64,000 nt of DNA from the NCBI GenBank assembly GCA_021324685.1, contig JAJPIQ010000043.1:1-64000 (forward strand), written 5' to 3'. The translations under genes were made by a program, and so were the position numbers. Positions 25,654 through 33,808 of this stretch are shown in pieces. The first letter of the stretch is position 1; every line of letters begins with the position of its first letter. The notes under the pieces are model-generated. The model was not told the origin of the DNA, did no database searches, and worked only from the letters and a program-made list of their open reading frames with translations. This stretch comes from Bacteroidota bacterium (lineage in GTDB: Bacteria; Bacteroidota; Ignavibacteria; Palsa-1295).

Positions 25654-26256
25654 TCACGATCCGTGCTGTTCTTTGATCGTTTTTAATGGAAGGACACCGC
25701 TGGAACCCGGGGAACCGGTGACGGCGGAGAGCTGCGGTTGTGCCGAATGAAGAGCGTGCCGCCCATTGGACGAAACCGACGTGCGGCATTCCAGGCATAT
25801 CCCGAAGATCTGGAACGAATGATACATAGGCGAAAAGCCGACCTTTGCACAGGCATCCTCCTGCAATCGTTCCACACGCGAGTTCTCGAACTCGACGATT
25901 TTCCCGCATTTCGTGCAGACCATGTGGTCGTGGTGCGGACGGTCGGTCGTTTTCTCATACTGGGCATGACCCTGTGAGAACCGGTAGCGCGAAACCAGGC
26001 CGCATTCGTGAAGCAAGGCCAGCGTTTTGTAAACCGTCGCGCGCGATACCTTCGAGCCGTTGTTCTTTAAATAGATAAACAAGTTATCGGCATCGAAATG
26101 GTCGTTCCACGCAAGCACGGCATCGAGGACATCGAACCGTTCCGGTGTGATACGGTACTGCCCTTCCTGCAGGAACTTGCGGAAGTGCTCGTGCGGACGG
26201 TTCGAAATCGCCGTCCCCAGCGAAGAGATCCCTTTTTTCTTTACAGCGGATGCCAT
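25654..26256 (-). CDS. Fur-family metalloregulator with a C-terminal extension
   Basis: A 200-residue regulator. The winged-helix domain (about 25-95) includes the recognition helix SKVSRATVYKTLALL. The dimerisation domain holds the metal-binding HHDHMVC (108-114) and the two CxxC zinc pairs CTKC (114-117) and CLEC (154-157). Fur, Zur and PerR types cannot be told apart with confidence. About 40 residues beyond the last CxxC (ending LPLKTIKEQHGS) are unusual, since most family members end shortly after it. The 21-bp palindrome lies 3 bp upstream of the ATG, overlapping any ribosome-binding site, so autorepression is likely. Confidence 0.9.
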   Translation of the reverse strand: MASAVKKKGISSLGTAISNRPHEHFRKFLQEGQYRITPERFDVLDAVLAWNDHFDADNLFIYLKNNGSKVSRATVYKTLALLHECGLVSRYRFSQGHAQYEKTTDRPHHDHMVCTKCGKIVEFENSRVERLQEDACAKVGFSPMYHSFQIFGICLECRTSVSSNGRHALHSAQPQLSAVTGSPGSSGVLPLKTIKEQHGS

Positions 26257-26259
26257 GCT

Positions 26260-26280
26260 TATTAAGACTTAGTCTTAATA
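26260..26280. promoter_or_regulatory. 21-bp palindromic operator at the fur start codon
   Basis: The sequence is identical to 24283-24303 (arms TATTAAGACT and AGTCTTAATA) and ends 3 bp before the fur ATG. The placement supports negative autoregulation by the Fur-family protein. Confidence 0.75.
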
Positions 26281-26314
26281 CAAAGCCGGCTCTTCTTACG
26301 TTCCGAGATCCAAC

Positions 26315-27583
26315 TTACAGGAAATGGGCTTGCCCGTTCGAAACGACACCGAGTACTTTGCCAGTGAATTCTGTGCCCAGAAAGGGGGTATTATGCGATT
26401 TGGAGCGAATATCCGATTCCTCGAACCGCCATTGTTTGGCCGGATCGAACATCGTAAGGTTTGCCGGTTCACCGATGCTGATCGAGGCCGGGCGGAGCCC
26501 CAACAACCGGCGAGGAGCAATGGAACTGCGTTCGATAAACTGGGAAAGCGTAAGTTTTCCCGCTCCGACAAGATGGGTCAGACCGAGCGGAATCGCGGTT
26601 TCAAGACCGATAATTCCCATTGCCGCACTCGCAAGGTCGGTTTCTTTTTCGTGTAGCGCGTGCGGTGCATGGTCCGTTGCGATCGCATCGATCGTTCCAT
26701 CGCGCAGACCCTCGATGATCGCATCGACATCGTCGGAGGTTCGAAGTGGCGGGCACATTTTGGCGTTCGTCCCGAGCTCTTCAACCGCCCGATCGGTCAG
26801 GGTGAAATGGTGTGGAGTCACTTCACAGGAAACGACCAGGCCGCGCGCTTTCGCCTCGCGAACGAGCCGAACACCGCCCCTCGTGCTGACGTGAGCGACG
26901 TGATATCGAACGTTCCCAATGTATTCGGCAAGCAGGATATCGCGCGCGATAATGATATCTTCTGCCACCGCGGGCCAGCCCGGCAGCCCCAGGCGCGTGG
27001 AAACCATTCCCTCGTTCATGACGGCTCCATGGGTCAGGGCATGTTCTTCACAGTGCTGGGTCACCAGGAGATCGTACATCTTCGCATACTCGAAGACGCG
27101 CCGCATCACTTCCGCGCTGCGCACCGCGGCACCGTCGTCAGAGACCATACGAACGCCGGCCTTGGCCAGCGCCGCCATCGGAGAAAGTTCTTCACCGCCG
27201 CGGCCGTTCGTCATCGTCCCGCATATCTCGAGGGCTACCAGATGCCCGGCAGCACGTTCTCGAATGTAGCTTACAACGAACGGGTCGCTGATGGCAGGCT
27301 GCGTGTTCGGCATGCAGCAGACCCCGGTAAAACCTCCGGCCATCGCGGCATCGAGCCCGGACTCGATCGTCTCTTTGTATTCGAACCCCGGTTCGCGGAA
27401 ATGGACGTGCATGTCGAAAAATCCCGGGGCAATCACGGCGCCATTCAAGTCCCGGCGTTCGAATGTCGAGGTAAGTGCTGTGCCGATGCGGGAAATCTTC
27501 CCATCTGAAATTTCGAGATCGGAAATTTCATCGAGCTTGCGGACCGGGTCGATTACGCGTGCGTTTTGGAGAACGAGATTCAT
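26315..27583 (-). CDS. pyrC: Dihydroorotase
   Basis: A 422-residue amidohydrolase of the class I dihydroorotase type. It closes carbamoyl-aspartate to dihydroorotate in pyrimidine synthesis. The zinc-binding start is FDMHVHFREPG (about 56-66), followed by GGFTGVCCMPNTQPAI. Later metal ligands fall in VTQHCEEHAL and YHVAHVSTRGG. The catalytic aspartate is in IDAIATDHAPHALHEK (about 300-315). The ATG at 27583 lies 3 bp after the pyrB stop, so pyrB and pyrC form a tight pair. Confidence 0.95.
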   Translation of the reverse strand: MNLVLQNARVIDPVRKLDEISDLEISDGKISRIGTALTSTFERRDLNGAVIAPGFFDMHVHFREPGFEYKETIESGLDAAMAGGFTGVCCMPNTQPAISDPFVVSYIRERAAGHLVALEICGTMTNGRGGEELSPMAALAKAGVRMVSDDGAAVRSAEVMRRVFEYAKMYDLLVTQHCEEHALTHGAVMNEGMVSTRLGLPGWPAVAEDIIIARDILLAEYIGNVRYHVAHVSTRGGVRLVREAKARGLVVSCEVTPHHFTLTDRAVEELGTNAKMCPPLRTSDDVDAIIEGLRDGTIDAIATDHAPHALHEKETDLASAAMGIIGLETAIPLGLTHLVGAGKLTLSQFIERSSIAPRRLLGLRPASISIGEPANLTMFDPAKQWRFEESDIRSKSHNTPFLGTEFTGKVLGVVSNGQAHFL

Positions 27584-27586
27584 ATC

Positions 27587-28588
27587 TTAGACTTCATTGG
27601 AAAACAGCCATTCCATAACGGCCATGCGCACCGCTACTCCGCGCCGCACCTGCCGTAAAACGAGCGATCGCTCGCCATACGCCGCTTCGGTTTCGATTTC
27701 GACGCCGTGATTGATGGGCCCCGGATGCAGGATCAGGGCGGTCGAGCGCGACATTCGTTCCGGGGTCATGCCGTATTCCTCACGGTATTCCTCGATACTC
27801 GGAAAAAATCCGCGCGCTTGCCGCTCCATTTGAATGCGCAGCATCATGACGGCATCGGCTGTGTCCAGAATGGAATCGAGATTGTTCGTTGTATCCACGC
27901 CAAACACGGCAGCGACATTTCGAGGCATCAGCGTATCGGGTCCGACGAACGTGACCTTCGCTCCGAGTTTTGCGAGCAGCCATGCATTCGAACGCGCGAC
28001 GCGCGAGTGTAGAATATCGCCGACAATGGCGACATGCTTTCCCGATAAACTGCCGAGTGCGGCTCTCATCTCTGCCGCATCGAGGAGCGCCTGTGTGGGA
28101 TGCTCGTGGACACCGTCGCCCGCGTTGACAACGTGAAGGTTGTGCGGTAACCGGCTCGCCAAAAATCCCGGAACGCCGGAAACATTGTGTCGAATGACAA
28201 AGGCATCGATCTTCATTGCCTCGAGCACACGGATCGTATCGAGGATCGACTCGCCTTTCGCGAGACTGCTCACCGCCGGTGTCAGCGAAATCACATCGGC
28301 GCCTAACCGCCGTTCCGCGAGTTCGAATGAGGTCCTCGTCCGAGTAGAGGCTTCGAAGAAGAGATTCGCGATCGTGCGGCCCTCGAGTATCTTCAATTTT
28401 TGAAACGGCCCGGGGGCTTCGAGAAATTTTACGTAATGATCGCTGCGATCGAGGAGATGAAGGACGGTCTCTAAGGGAAGATGCTCGACCGTAAGAAGGT
28501 CTTTTCGTTTGGGACTGGAAAAAGCTTTCCCGTTGGGCGAAAAAGCCGCCGTTTTAGGTTGTATACTGGCCGCTCGTGTCGACGCCAT
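27587..28588 (-). CDS. pyrB: Aspartate carbamoyltransferase, catalytic subunit
   Basis: 333 residues. The carbamoyl-phosphate-binding motif FFEASTRTRTSFELAERRLGADVI (about 77-100) and the HPTQALLDA motif (about 164-172) are intact, with the C-terminal LHPGPINHGVEIE closing the aspartate domain. It makes carbamoyl-aspartate, the first committed pyrimidine step. About 25 extra residues precede the usual start; the ATG at 28588 is accepted, but a later start is possible. No pyrI regulatory subunit follows. AAAAGAAT direct repeats and a 14-bp palindrome lie immediately upstream. Confidence 0.95.
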   Translation of the reverse strand: MASTRAASIQPKTAAFSPNGKAFSSPKRKDLLTVEHLPLETVLHLLDRSDHYVKFLEAPGPFQKLKILEGRTIANLFFEASTRTRTSFELAERRLGADVISLTPAVSSLAKGESILDTIRVLEAMKIDAFVIRHNVSGVPGFLASRLPHNLHVVNAGDGVHEHPTQALLDAAEMRAALGSLSGKHVAIVGDILHSRVARSNAWLLAKLGAKVTFVGPDTLMPRNVAAVFGVDTTNNLDSILDTADAVMMLRIQMERQARGFFPSIEEYREEYGMTPERMSRSTALILHPGPINHGVEIETEAAYGERSLVLRQVRRGVAVRMAVMEWLFSNEV

Positions 28589-28589
28589 T

Positions 28590-28618
28590 AAAAGAATCGC
28601 GCCTAAAAGAATTCTTTT
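28590..28618. promoter_or_regulatory. Direct repeat and palindrome between pyrB and uvrA
   Basis: AAAAGAAT occurs at 28590-28597 and 28605-28612. The second copy is half of the perfect 14-bp palindrome AAAAGAATTCTTTT (28605-28618). It lies 1-30 bp from the pyrB ATG in the 87-bp divergent gap with uvrA. A shared operator is possible; no known box matches. Confidence 0.4.
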
Positions 28619-28675
28619 TCATCGTTAGTTCCTGCTTCGGGGCAACCAACCGATTTTCGATGCTGTTTTTCTCGA

Positions 28676-31600
28676 TTGGCCATTTTTTTAAAGCCGATTT
28701 TAGCATTGCCAACCGCCCAACCATCGAAACGGAAGACTTCCTCACGCGCGCTCAAGGAGGAACGCACGCCGAGAGTCGCGGATACACCAACTCGATCGCC
28801 AGAGGATTCGGACACGCTGATTCGATCGCGAGAGGATTCGATCATCGTCCGCGGCGCTCGCGTGCATAACCTAAAAGGGATCGACGTCGATATTCCTCGT
28901 GAGAAGCTCGTCGTCATCACAGGAATTTCGGGTTCCGGGAAATCATCCCTCGCATTCGACACGATCTATGCGGAAGGCCAGCGGCGATACGTCGAATCGC
29001 TTTCGGCCTACGCGCGCCAATTCCTCGATATGATGGAGCGGCCCGAAGTCGATTATATAGAAGGACTTTCGCCCGCTATTTCCATTGAGCAAAAGACGAT
29101 CGGTACGACACCGCGCTCGACCGTCGGCACCGTAACGGAAATTTATGATTTTATTCGCCTGCTCTTCGCTCGGACCGGTACGCAATATTGTGTGGAATGC
29201 GACCTGCCCGTCACGAAACAGACGGTCGACCAGATCATCGACGCCTTGCTCGGATACCCGCAAGGGACGAAACTGACGATCTTTGCTCCGGTCGTTCGGG
29301 GACGCAAAGGGCAGTTCAAGGAACTGTTCCGAGATGTGTTACGGCAAGGTTTTACAAAAGCCCGTATCAATAATCTTCCGAAAGAGATCACGGAAGGGCT
29401 CGAACTCGACCGATACCGGTCTCATACGATCGAGGTCATGATCGACCGGCTCGCGCTGCAACCGGAAGTGCGCGAGCGGCTCGCGTCCTCGGTCCAGGCG
29501 GCGCTGAAAATGAGCAAGGGAACGATCTCCGCGGATATTACGGAGCCCGGCTCCGAGCGGACGGAACACACGCTCTTCAGCGAAAAATATAGCTGCCCTC
29601 AATGCGGACGTTCGTATGAAGAACCGCAGCCGAACACCTTCTCTTTCAACTCTCCGGCGAATGCCTGTCCGGAGTGCCATGGCCTGGGCGAAAAGCGGGA
29701 CTTTGCATTCGAACTGATCGTACCGGACCGGGCCGTTTCCGTTGCCGAGGGCGGCATGGTCCCCTTCGGGAAACAGCGTGATAACTGGCTATGGGCCCAG
29801 GTGCTCGCCGTCTTTGAACGATTCGAAGTTCCCATTTCTGCGCCCATCGCCGATCTTCCAAATGCCCTGTTCGAAATGCTGATGGAAGGTTCCAAAAAGC
29901 AGAAGCTCACGGTCACGTGGACCTCGGAGAAAGGCCGCACCTCGAAATACCAAACAACGTGGCCCGGCGTCTATGAAACGCTCCGGTATTGGTACAGCGA
30001 TTCCGGCTCTGAATCGCAGCGTACCTGGGCCGAACAATTCATGGCCGCGAGCGTCTGCCCGGTATGCCACGGCGGCCGGCTACGACCGGAACACCTGGCC
30101 ATTCGCGTTGCCAATAAGAACGTCCACGACATCGTCACGCTCTCTTTGCAGGACACGGTCCAATTTTTCCGTTCACTTTCGTTCCAGGGCCTGAAACAAA
30201 CGATTGCCGAGCCGATCCTTCGAGAGATCGTTCCAAGGACCGATTTTCTGCTGCAAGTGGGGCTTGGGTATCTGTCGCTCGATCGCTCCGCACGGACGCT
30301 TTCCGGCGGAGAATCGCAACGCATTCGTCTGGCCACCCAGATCGGGACGCAACTTGTCGGCGTCCTTTATATTCTCGATGAACCGAGCATCGGACTGCAC
30401 CAGCGCGATAACCGCCGGCTCATCCACTCCCTGGAACAACTTCGAGATCTTGGGAATACCGTCATTGTCGTCGAACATGACCGTGAGATGATGGAGTCTG
30501 CCGATCTCCTGATCGATATCGGGCCACGGGCCGGAGAATATGGCGGCGAACTCGTCGCTTACGGCCCGCCATCGTTTTTTCAAACGAGATCGGCTCACCC
30601 GGCATCCGAGACCTATTTTGTCGAGGTCGATTCGCCGACAGCCAAGTATCTTTCCGGTGTTGAAACGCTCGAAATTCCGAAGGACCGAGTTTCGCCATCC
30701 AAAAACAAGTTCCTATCCCTGGAAGGCGCGACCGGAAATAATTTGCGGAACGTCGACCTCCGGATTCCACTCGGTACGTTCACGTGCATTACCGGCGTTT
30801 CGGGTTCCGGAAAATCGACGCTGATCAATGAAACGCTCGCGCCGATCCTGAACCGGCATTTTTATAGCTCGCATGTCGTCCCACTGCCCTATAAAAAGAT
30901 CGAAGGTCTCGACCGGATCGACAAAGTGATCGAGATCGACCAATCTCCGATCGGTCGCACCCCTCGTTCCAATCCCGCGACCTACACCGGCCTGTTCACC
31001 TACATCCGCGATTTTTTTGCTTCGCTGCCGGAATCGAATATTCGCGGTTATAAAGTCGGACGGTTTTCTTTCAATGTCAAGAGCGGCCGATGCGAAGCGT
31101 GCGAAGGCGATGGCGTGAAAAAGATCGAAATGAATTTTCTGCCGGACGTCTACGTCACCTGCGATGTATGCCGCGGCAAACGCTATAACCGCGAAACGCT
31201 CGAGGTGCACTATAAAGGCAAGTCCATCGCCGATGTGCTCGCGATGAGTGTGACCGAAGCCGAAGCATTCTTTTCAGAAATCCCGAGGATCAAACGCAAA
31301 CTTTCCGCGCTTTCCTCGGTGGGGCTGGGCTACATCCGGCTCGGGCAGCAGGCGCCGACGCTTTCGGGCGGCGAAGCGCAGCGCGTAAAACTCGCAACGG
31401 AACTTTCTAAAGTCGCGACCGGAAAAACACTCTATATCCTGGACGAGCCGACGACCGGACTTCATTTCGAAGACATTAAACAATTAATGCATGTGCTGCT
31501 CGAACTTCGTGCGCGCGGCAATACCGTGGTCGTGATCGAACATAACCTCGATGTGGTAAAAATGGCCGATTGGGTCGTCGATCTCGGACCGGAAGGTGGT

Positions 31601-31720
31601 TCCGGGGGTGGCGGCATCGTCGATGAAGGGACTCCCGAAAATATCGCTCGTCGATTTAGCACGACTGGGAGCCATACGGCGTTCTTTCTACGAAAGGAAC
31701 TCGGCCTGCCTGTGGACTAA
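28676..31720 (+). CDS. uvrA: Excinuclease ABC subunit A
   Basis: About 1014 residues. UvrA is the damage-recognition ATPase of nucleotide excision repair. It has two ABC modules: Walker [11 protein letters not shown] and [10 protein letters not shown], and signatures LSGGESQRI and [10 protein letters not shown]. Both zinc fingers are present: [10 protein letters not shown] ... CPECHG and CEACEGDG ... CDVCRGKRY. The canonical protein begins near [17 protein letters not shown], about residue 55. The only start codons upstream in frame are TTGs at 28676 and 28706, so there is an unusual extension rich in R, S, E and D that contains a near-duplicated GAGGATTCG tract. The true start is uncertain. 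Confidence 0.96.
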   Translation: MAIFLKPILALPTAQPSKRKTSSRALKEERTPRVADTPTRSPEDSDTLIRSREDSIIVRGARVHNLKGIDVDIPREKLVVITGISGSGKSSLAFDTIYAEGQRRYVESLSAYARQFLDMMERPEVDYIEGLSPAISIEQKTIGTTPRSTVGTVTEIYDFIRLLFARTGTQYCVECDLPVTKQTVDQIIDALLGYPQGTKLTIFAPVVRGRKGQFKELFRDVLRQGFTKARINNLPKEITEGLELDRYRSHTIEVMIDRLALQPEVRERLASSVQAALKMSKGTISADITEPGSERTEHTLFSEKYSCPQCGRSYEEPQPNTFSFNSPANACPECHGLGEKRDFAFELIVPDRAVSVAEGGMVPFGKQRDNWLWAQVLAVFERFEVPISAPIADLPNALFEMLMEGSKKQKLTVTWTSEKGRTSKYQTTWPGVYETLRYWYSDSGSESQRTWAEQFMAASVCPVCHGGRLRPEHLAIRVANKNVHDIVTLSLQDTVQFFRSLSFQGLKQTIAEPILREIVPRTDFLLQVGLGYLSLDRSARTLSGGESQRIRLATQIGTQLVGVLYILDEPSIGLHQRDNRRLIHSLEQLRDLGNTVIVVEHDREMMESADLLIDIGPRAGEYGGELVAYGPPSFFQTRSAHPASETYFVEVDSPTAKYLSGVETLEIPKDRVSPSKNKFLSLEGATGNNLRNVDLRIPLGTFTCITGVSGSGKSTLINETLAPILNRHFYSSHVVPLPYKKIEGLDRIDKVIEIDQSPIGRTPRSNPATYTGLFTYIRDFFASLPESNIRGYKVGRFSFNVKSGRCEACEGDGVKKIEMNFLPDVYVTCDVCRGKRYNRETLEVHYKGKSIADVLAMSVTEAEAFFSEIPRIKRKLSALSSVGLGYIRLGQQAPTLSGGEAQRVKLATELSKVATGKTLYILDEPTTGLHFEDIKQLMHVLLELRARGNTVVVIEHNLDVVKMADWVVDLGPEGGSGGGGIVDEGTPENIARRFSTTGSHTAFFLRKELGLPVD

Positions 31721-31728
31721 CTCCTGCA

Positions 31729-32595
31729 ATGCAACGCTTTCTTCGTTTTCTTCTTGTCGTTCTTCCAGCGCTCGCGATGGCTTCCTGCGGCGGCATTCCC
31801 AAAACGTCGATCGTCTCCGTGCCGGATGGAACCCCGATTGCCTCCGTGGACGATTCCCTTTTGGCCCGTGTGCTCGAACGCGCGATCGCGCCCAACGGCG
31901 CCGTGAGTTATACGGAACTACGCAGCGACAGCGAACTCACTGAATATTTGCGCGAGATCGCTCTCGTACGGACCGATGCCTTTGTTTCCCGAGCCGAACT
32001 GCTCGCCTTTTGGATGAATGCACACAATGCGTACGTACTGGACCTGATACGCTCGAATGGACCGGCTCATTCCCTGGACGATATTCCCGGGTTCCAATAT
32101 GCGAAAGTCGTCATCGCCGGAGGAAAATCATATTCCCTCGACGACATCGAGCATGCTGTGATCGAAAAGCAATTTAGGGAACCCAGGGCATTTTTTGGCC
32201 TCTTCGAAGGCTCACGATCTTCACCGGAACTGGCTCGAACGCCATTTTCCGAATCGGAACTCAGCGATGAGCTCGATTTCCAGCTCAGGAATTTCCTTGC
32301 CGATTCGACAAAGAATTATCTCGATCGAAGAACGAATACGTTATATCTCTCGCCGCTCTTTAAAGAATATGAGTCCAGTTTAGAAGCGGCGACCGGCGGG
32401 TCCATGCTGGCGTTCATTCGCGATTTTGCCCCGCCCCAGATGGCCGAATGGATTGCCGGGCATCCGCATATAACGATTTCGTATCTTCGCAGCGATAACA
32501 CGATCTTTACAAGCGATATCGAACCTCATCACGAACCGAGCCATGAACGAACGTATGCTCCAGCCCCCCGACGAACTCCTGGCGGCATTAGATAA
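31729..32595 (+). CDS. DUF547 lipoprotein
   Basis: 288 residues with a lipoprotein signal (FLRFLLVVLPALAMASCGG), followed by a DUF547 domain (about 60-250) with LLAFWMNAHNAYVLDLI and DIEHAVIEKQFREPRAFFGLF as landmarks. DUF547 proteins are exported and of unknown biochemistry. The usual end of the domain is near HPHITISYLRSDN. Here a Pro/Arg/His-rich tail (EPHHEPSHERTYAPAPRRTP) follows and overlaps the next gene by 53 bp, as if an original stop had been lost. It starts 8 bp after uvrA and is probably co-transcribed. Confidence 0.82.
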   Translation: MQRFLRFLLVVLPALAMASCGGIPKTSIVSVPDGTPIASVDDSLLARVLERAIAPNGAVSYTELRSDSELTEYLREIALVRTDAFVSRAELLAFWMNAHNAYVLDLIRSNGPAHSLDDIPGFQYAKVVIAGGKSYSLDDIEHAVIEKQFREPRAFFGLFEGSRSSPELARTPFSESELSDELDFQLRNFLADSTKNYLDRRTNTLYLSPLFKEYESSLEAATGGSMLAFIRDFAPPQMAEWIAGHPHITISYLRSDNTIFTSDIEPHHEPSHERTYAPAPRRTPGGIR

Positions 32596-33040
32596 AAGTT
32601 TTCAGATCTTTTTGGAGACGGCACACCGATACCCGCGCGAGAGCGTCCGCGAAAAGCCTTCCCTTACCGCGTTCAGTGCGACCGAGATTGTCTATCACAT
32701 GCTCGATGTCGAGCGTTTGTGGCAGGCACGTATCCGCGGGCTCATCGATGGATCGATGCGTCATTTTCAGCAGATGGACCCCGACGCAGTAGCGGCCGAA
32801 CGCCGCTACAATGAGAAAGACTATGAGGCCGGTATTGCCGACCTTCGCACCGCTCGTACGGAGACCGAGGAACTCGTCCGTTCCATGAAACCGAGCGACT
32901 GGCGGCTCGTGGGAACCCATTCGAAGTATGGCGATATGGATGCGGTGGCCATCCTCACAACGATGGAAAACCATGACCGCACCCATGCGGCACAACTCGA
33001 GCGAACGCTTCGGCAAATCGAACAGCGAGTACATATTTAA
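32543..33040 (+). CDS. DinB-like four-helix protein
   Basis: A 165-residue protein of the DinB/DinB_2 superfamily, a four-helix fold that often binds a metal with three histidines. Candidate ligands are in EIVYHMLDVERLW (about residue 52) and MENHDRTHAAQLERTL near the end (HDxxH type), an arrangement usual for the family. Members include thiol transferases and uncharacterised hydrolases. No function is inferred. The ATG at 32543 lies inside the end of the DUF547 gene, and the next gene starts 10 bp after this stop, so the four genes from uvrA onwards look like one transcript. Confidence 0.8.
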   Translation: MNERMLQPPDELLAALDKSFQIFLETAHRYPRESVREKPSLTAFSATEIVYHMLDVERLWQARIRGLIDGSMRHFQQMDPDAVAAERRYNEKDYEAGIADLRTARTETEELVRSMKPSDWRLVGTHSKYGDMDAVAILTTMENHDRTHAAQLERTLRQIEQRVHI

Positions 33041-33050
33041 CTTTCGATTC

Positions 33051-33770
33051 GTGATCGTTGCTTTTCTTATCGGAGCTATTACCGGGTGGCTAATGTCGAT
33101 GCCGATCGGCCCGGTGAACGCTGCGGCCATTTCGCGGACGCTCAAATACAATTTTAAGTTCGGCGTTGCCGTCGGCGTAGGCGCTGCCGTGATGGACGTC
33201 ATCTATTGCGGCGGAGCGGCTCAGATCAACGAATTCCTCGTAGCATCCCCTATCATCAATCTTTGCTTTGAAGCAGCCGGCTTTGGTGCACTGCTATTTC
33301 TGGGAATTCGCCAACTTCGTTCAAAGCTTCCGTCCAGGAACGAAGACGAGGAAGATGGCGGCATGGCAAAACGAATCGCGATGAAAAACAAGACGATCGT
33401 TGAGCCGTTCGTGATTGGAATTTTGCTCTATGCGACGAACGTGATGGCGGTGCCCGAATGGATCATTATTTCGGGCCTGTGGCGTAGCTGGGGAGTTCTG
33501 CACACCGGCGTTCTGACGAATGCGGTATTCGCCCTTGGCGCTGGAGTGGGGACCGTCGGCTGGTTTATCGTCCTCATCGGCTGGATCGCACGGCATCATC
33601 GAGGCTTTCAGCCATCGACTCTTGCAAAGATCAATGTCGGGACCGGGATCGCAATGCTCATCTTCAGCGGATATTTTGCTTATGCGATCCTCTTCGAGAC
33701 GCATTGGGACCAGGTACGGTCCCATGCACAGCAAAATACGAATCGTATTATCGACTCGTTGAACCGCTGA
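33051..33770 (+). CDS. LysE-type amino-acid/metabolite exporter
   Basis: 239 residues from GTG 33051 (VIVAFLIGAITGWLMSMPIGPVN). The track's earlier start runs through the DinB coding region and is rejected. Six hydrophobic segments and the N-terminal MSMPIGPVNAAAISRTL motif match the LysE/RhtB translocator superfamily. The central cytoplasmic loop (SKLPSRNEDEEDGG) is unusually acidic. The substrate is unknown; the family exports basic amino acids, homoserine and similar compounds from the cytoplasm. It is the last gene of the uvrA-led run and converges on the large T9SS gene. Confidence 0.8.
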   Translation: MIVAFLIGAITGWLMSMPIGPVNAAAISRTLKYNFKFGVAVGVGAAVMDVIYCGGAAQINEFLVASPIINLCFEAAGFGALLFLGIRQLRSKLPSRNEDEEDGGMAKRIAMKNKTIVEPFVIGILLYATNVMAVPEWIIISGLWRSWGVLHTGVLTNAVFALGAGVGTVGWFIVLIGWIARHHRGFQPSTLAKINVGTGIAMLIFSGYFAYAILFETHWDQVRSHAQQNTNRIIDSLNR

Positions 33771-33808
33771 ATTCGCTTCGTGCCTGTAGCGCACGCGCTA
33801 TGTTCCGC

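Noticed and set aside
33787-33800. TAGCGC-AC-GCGCTA palindrome between convergent stops
   Set aside because: The loop is too small for a normal terminator and no U-run follows.
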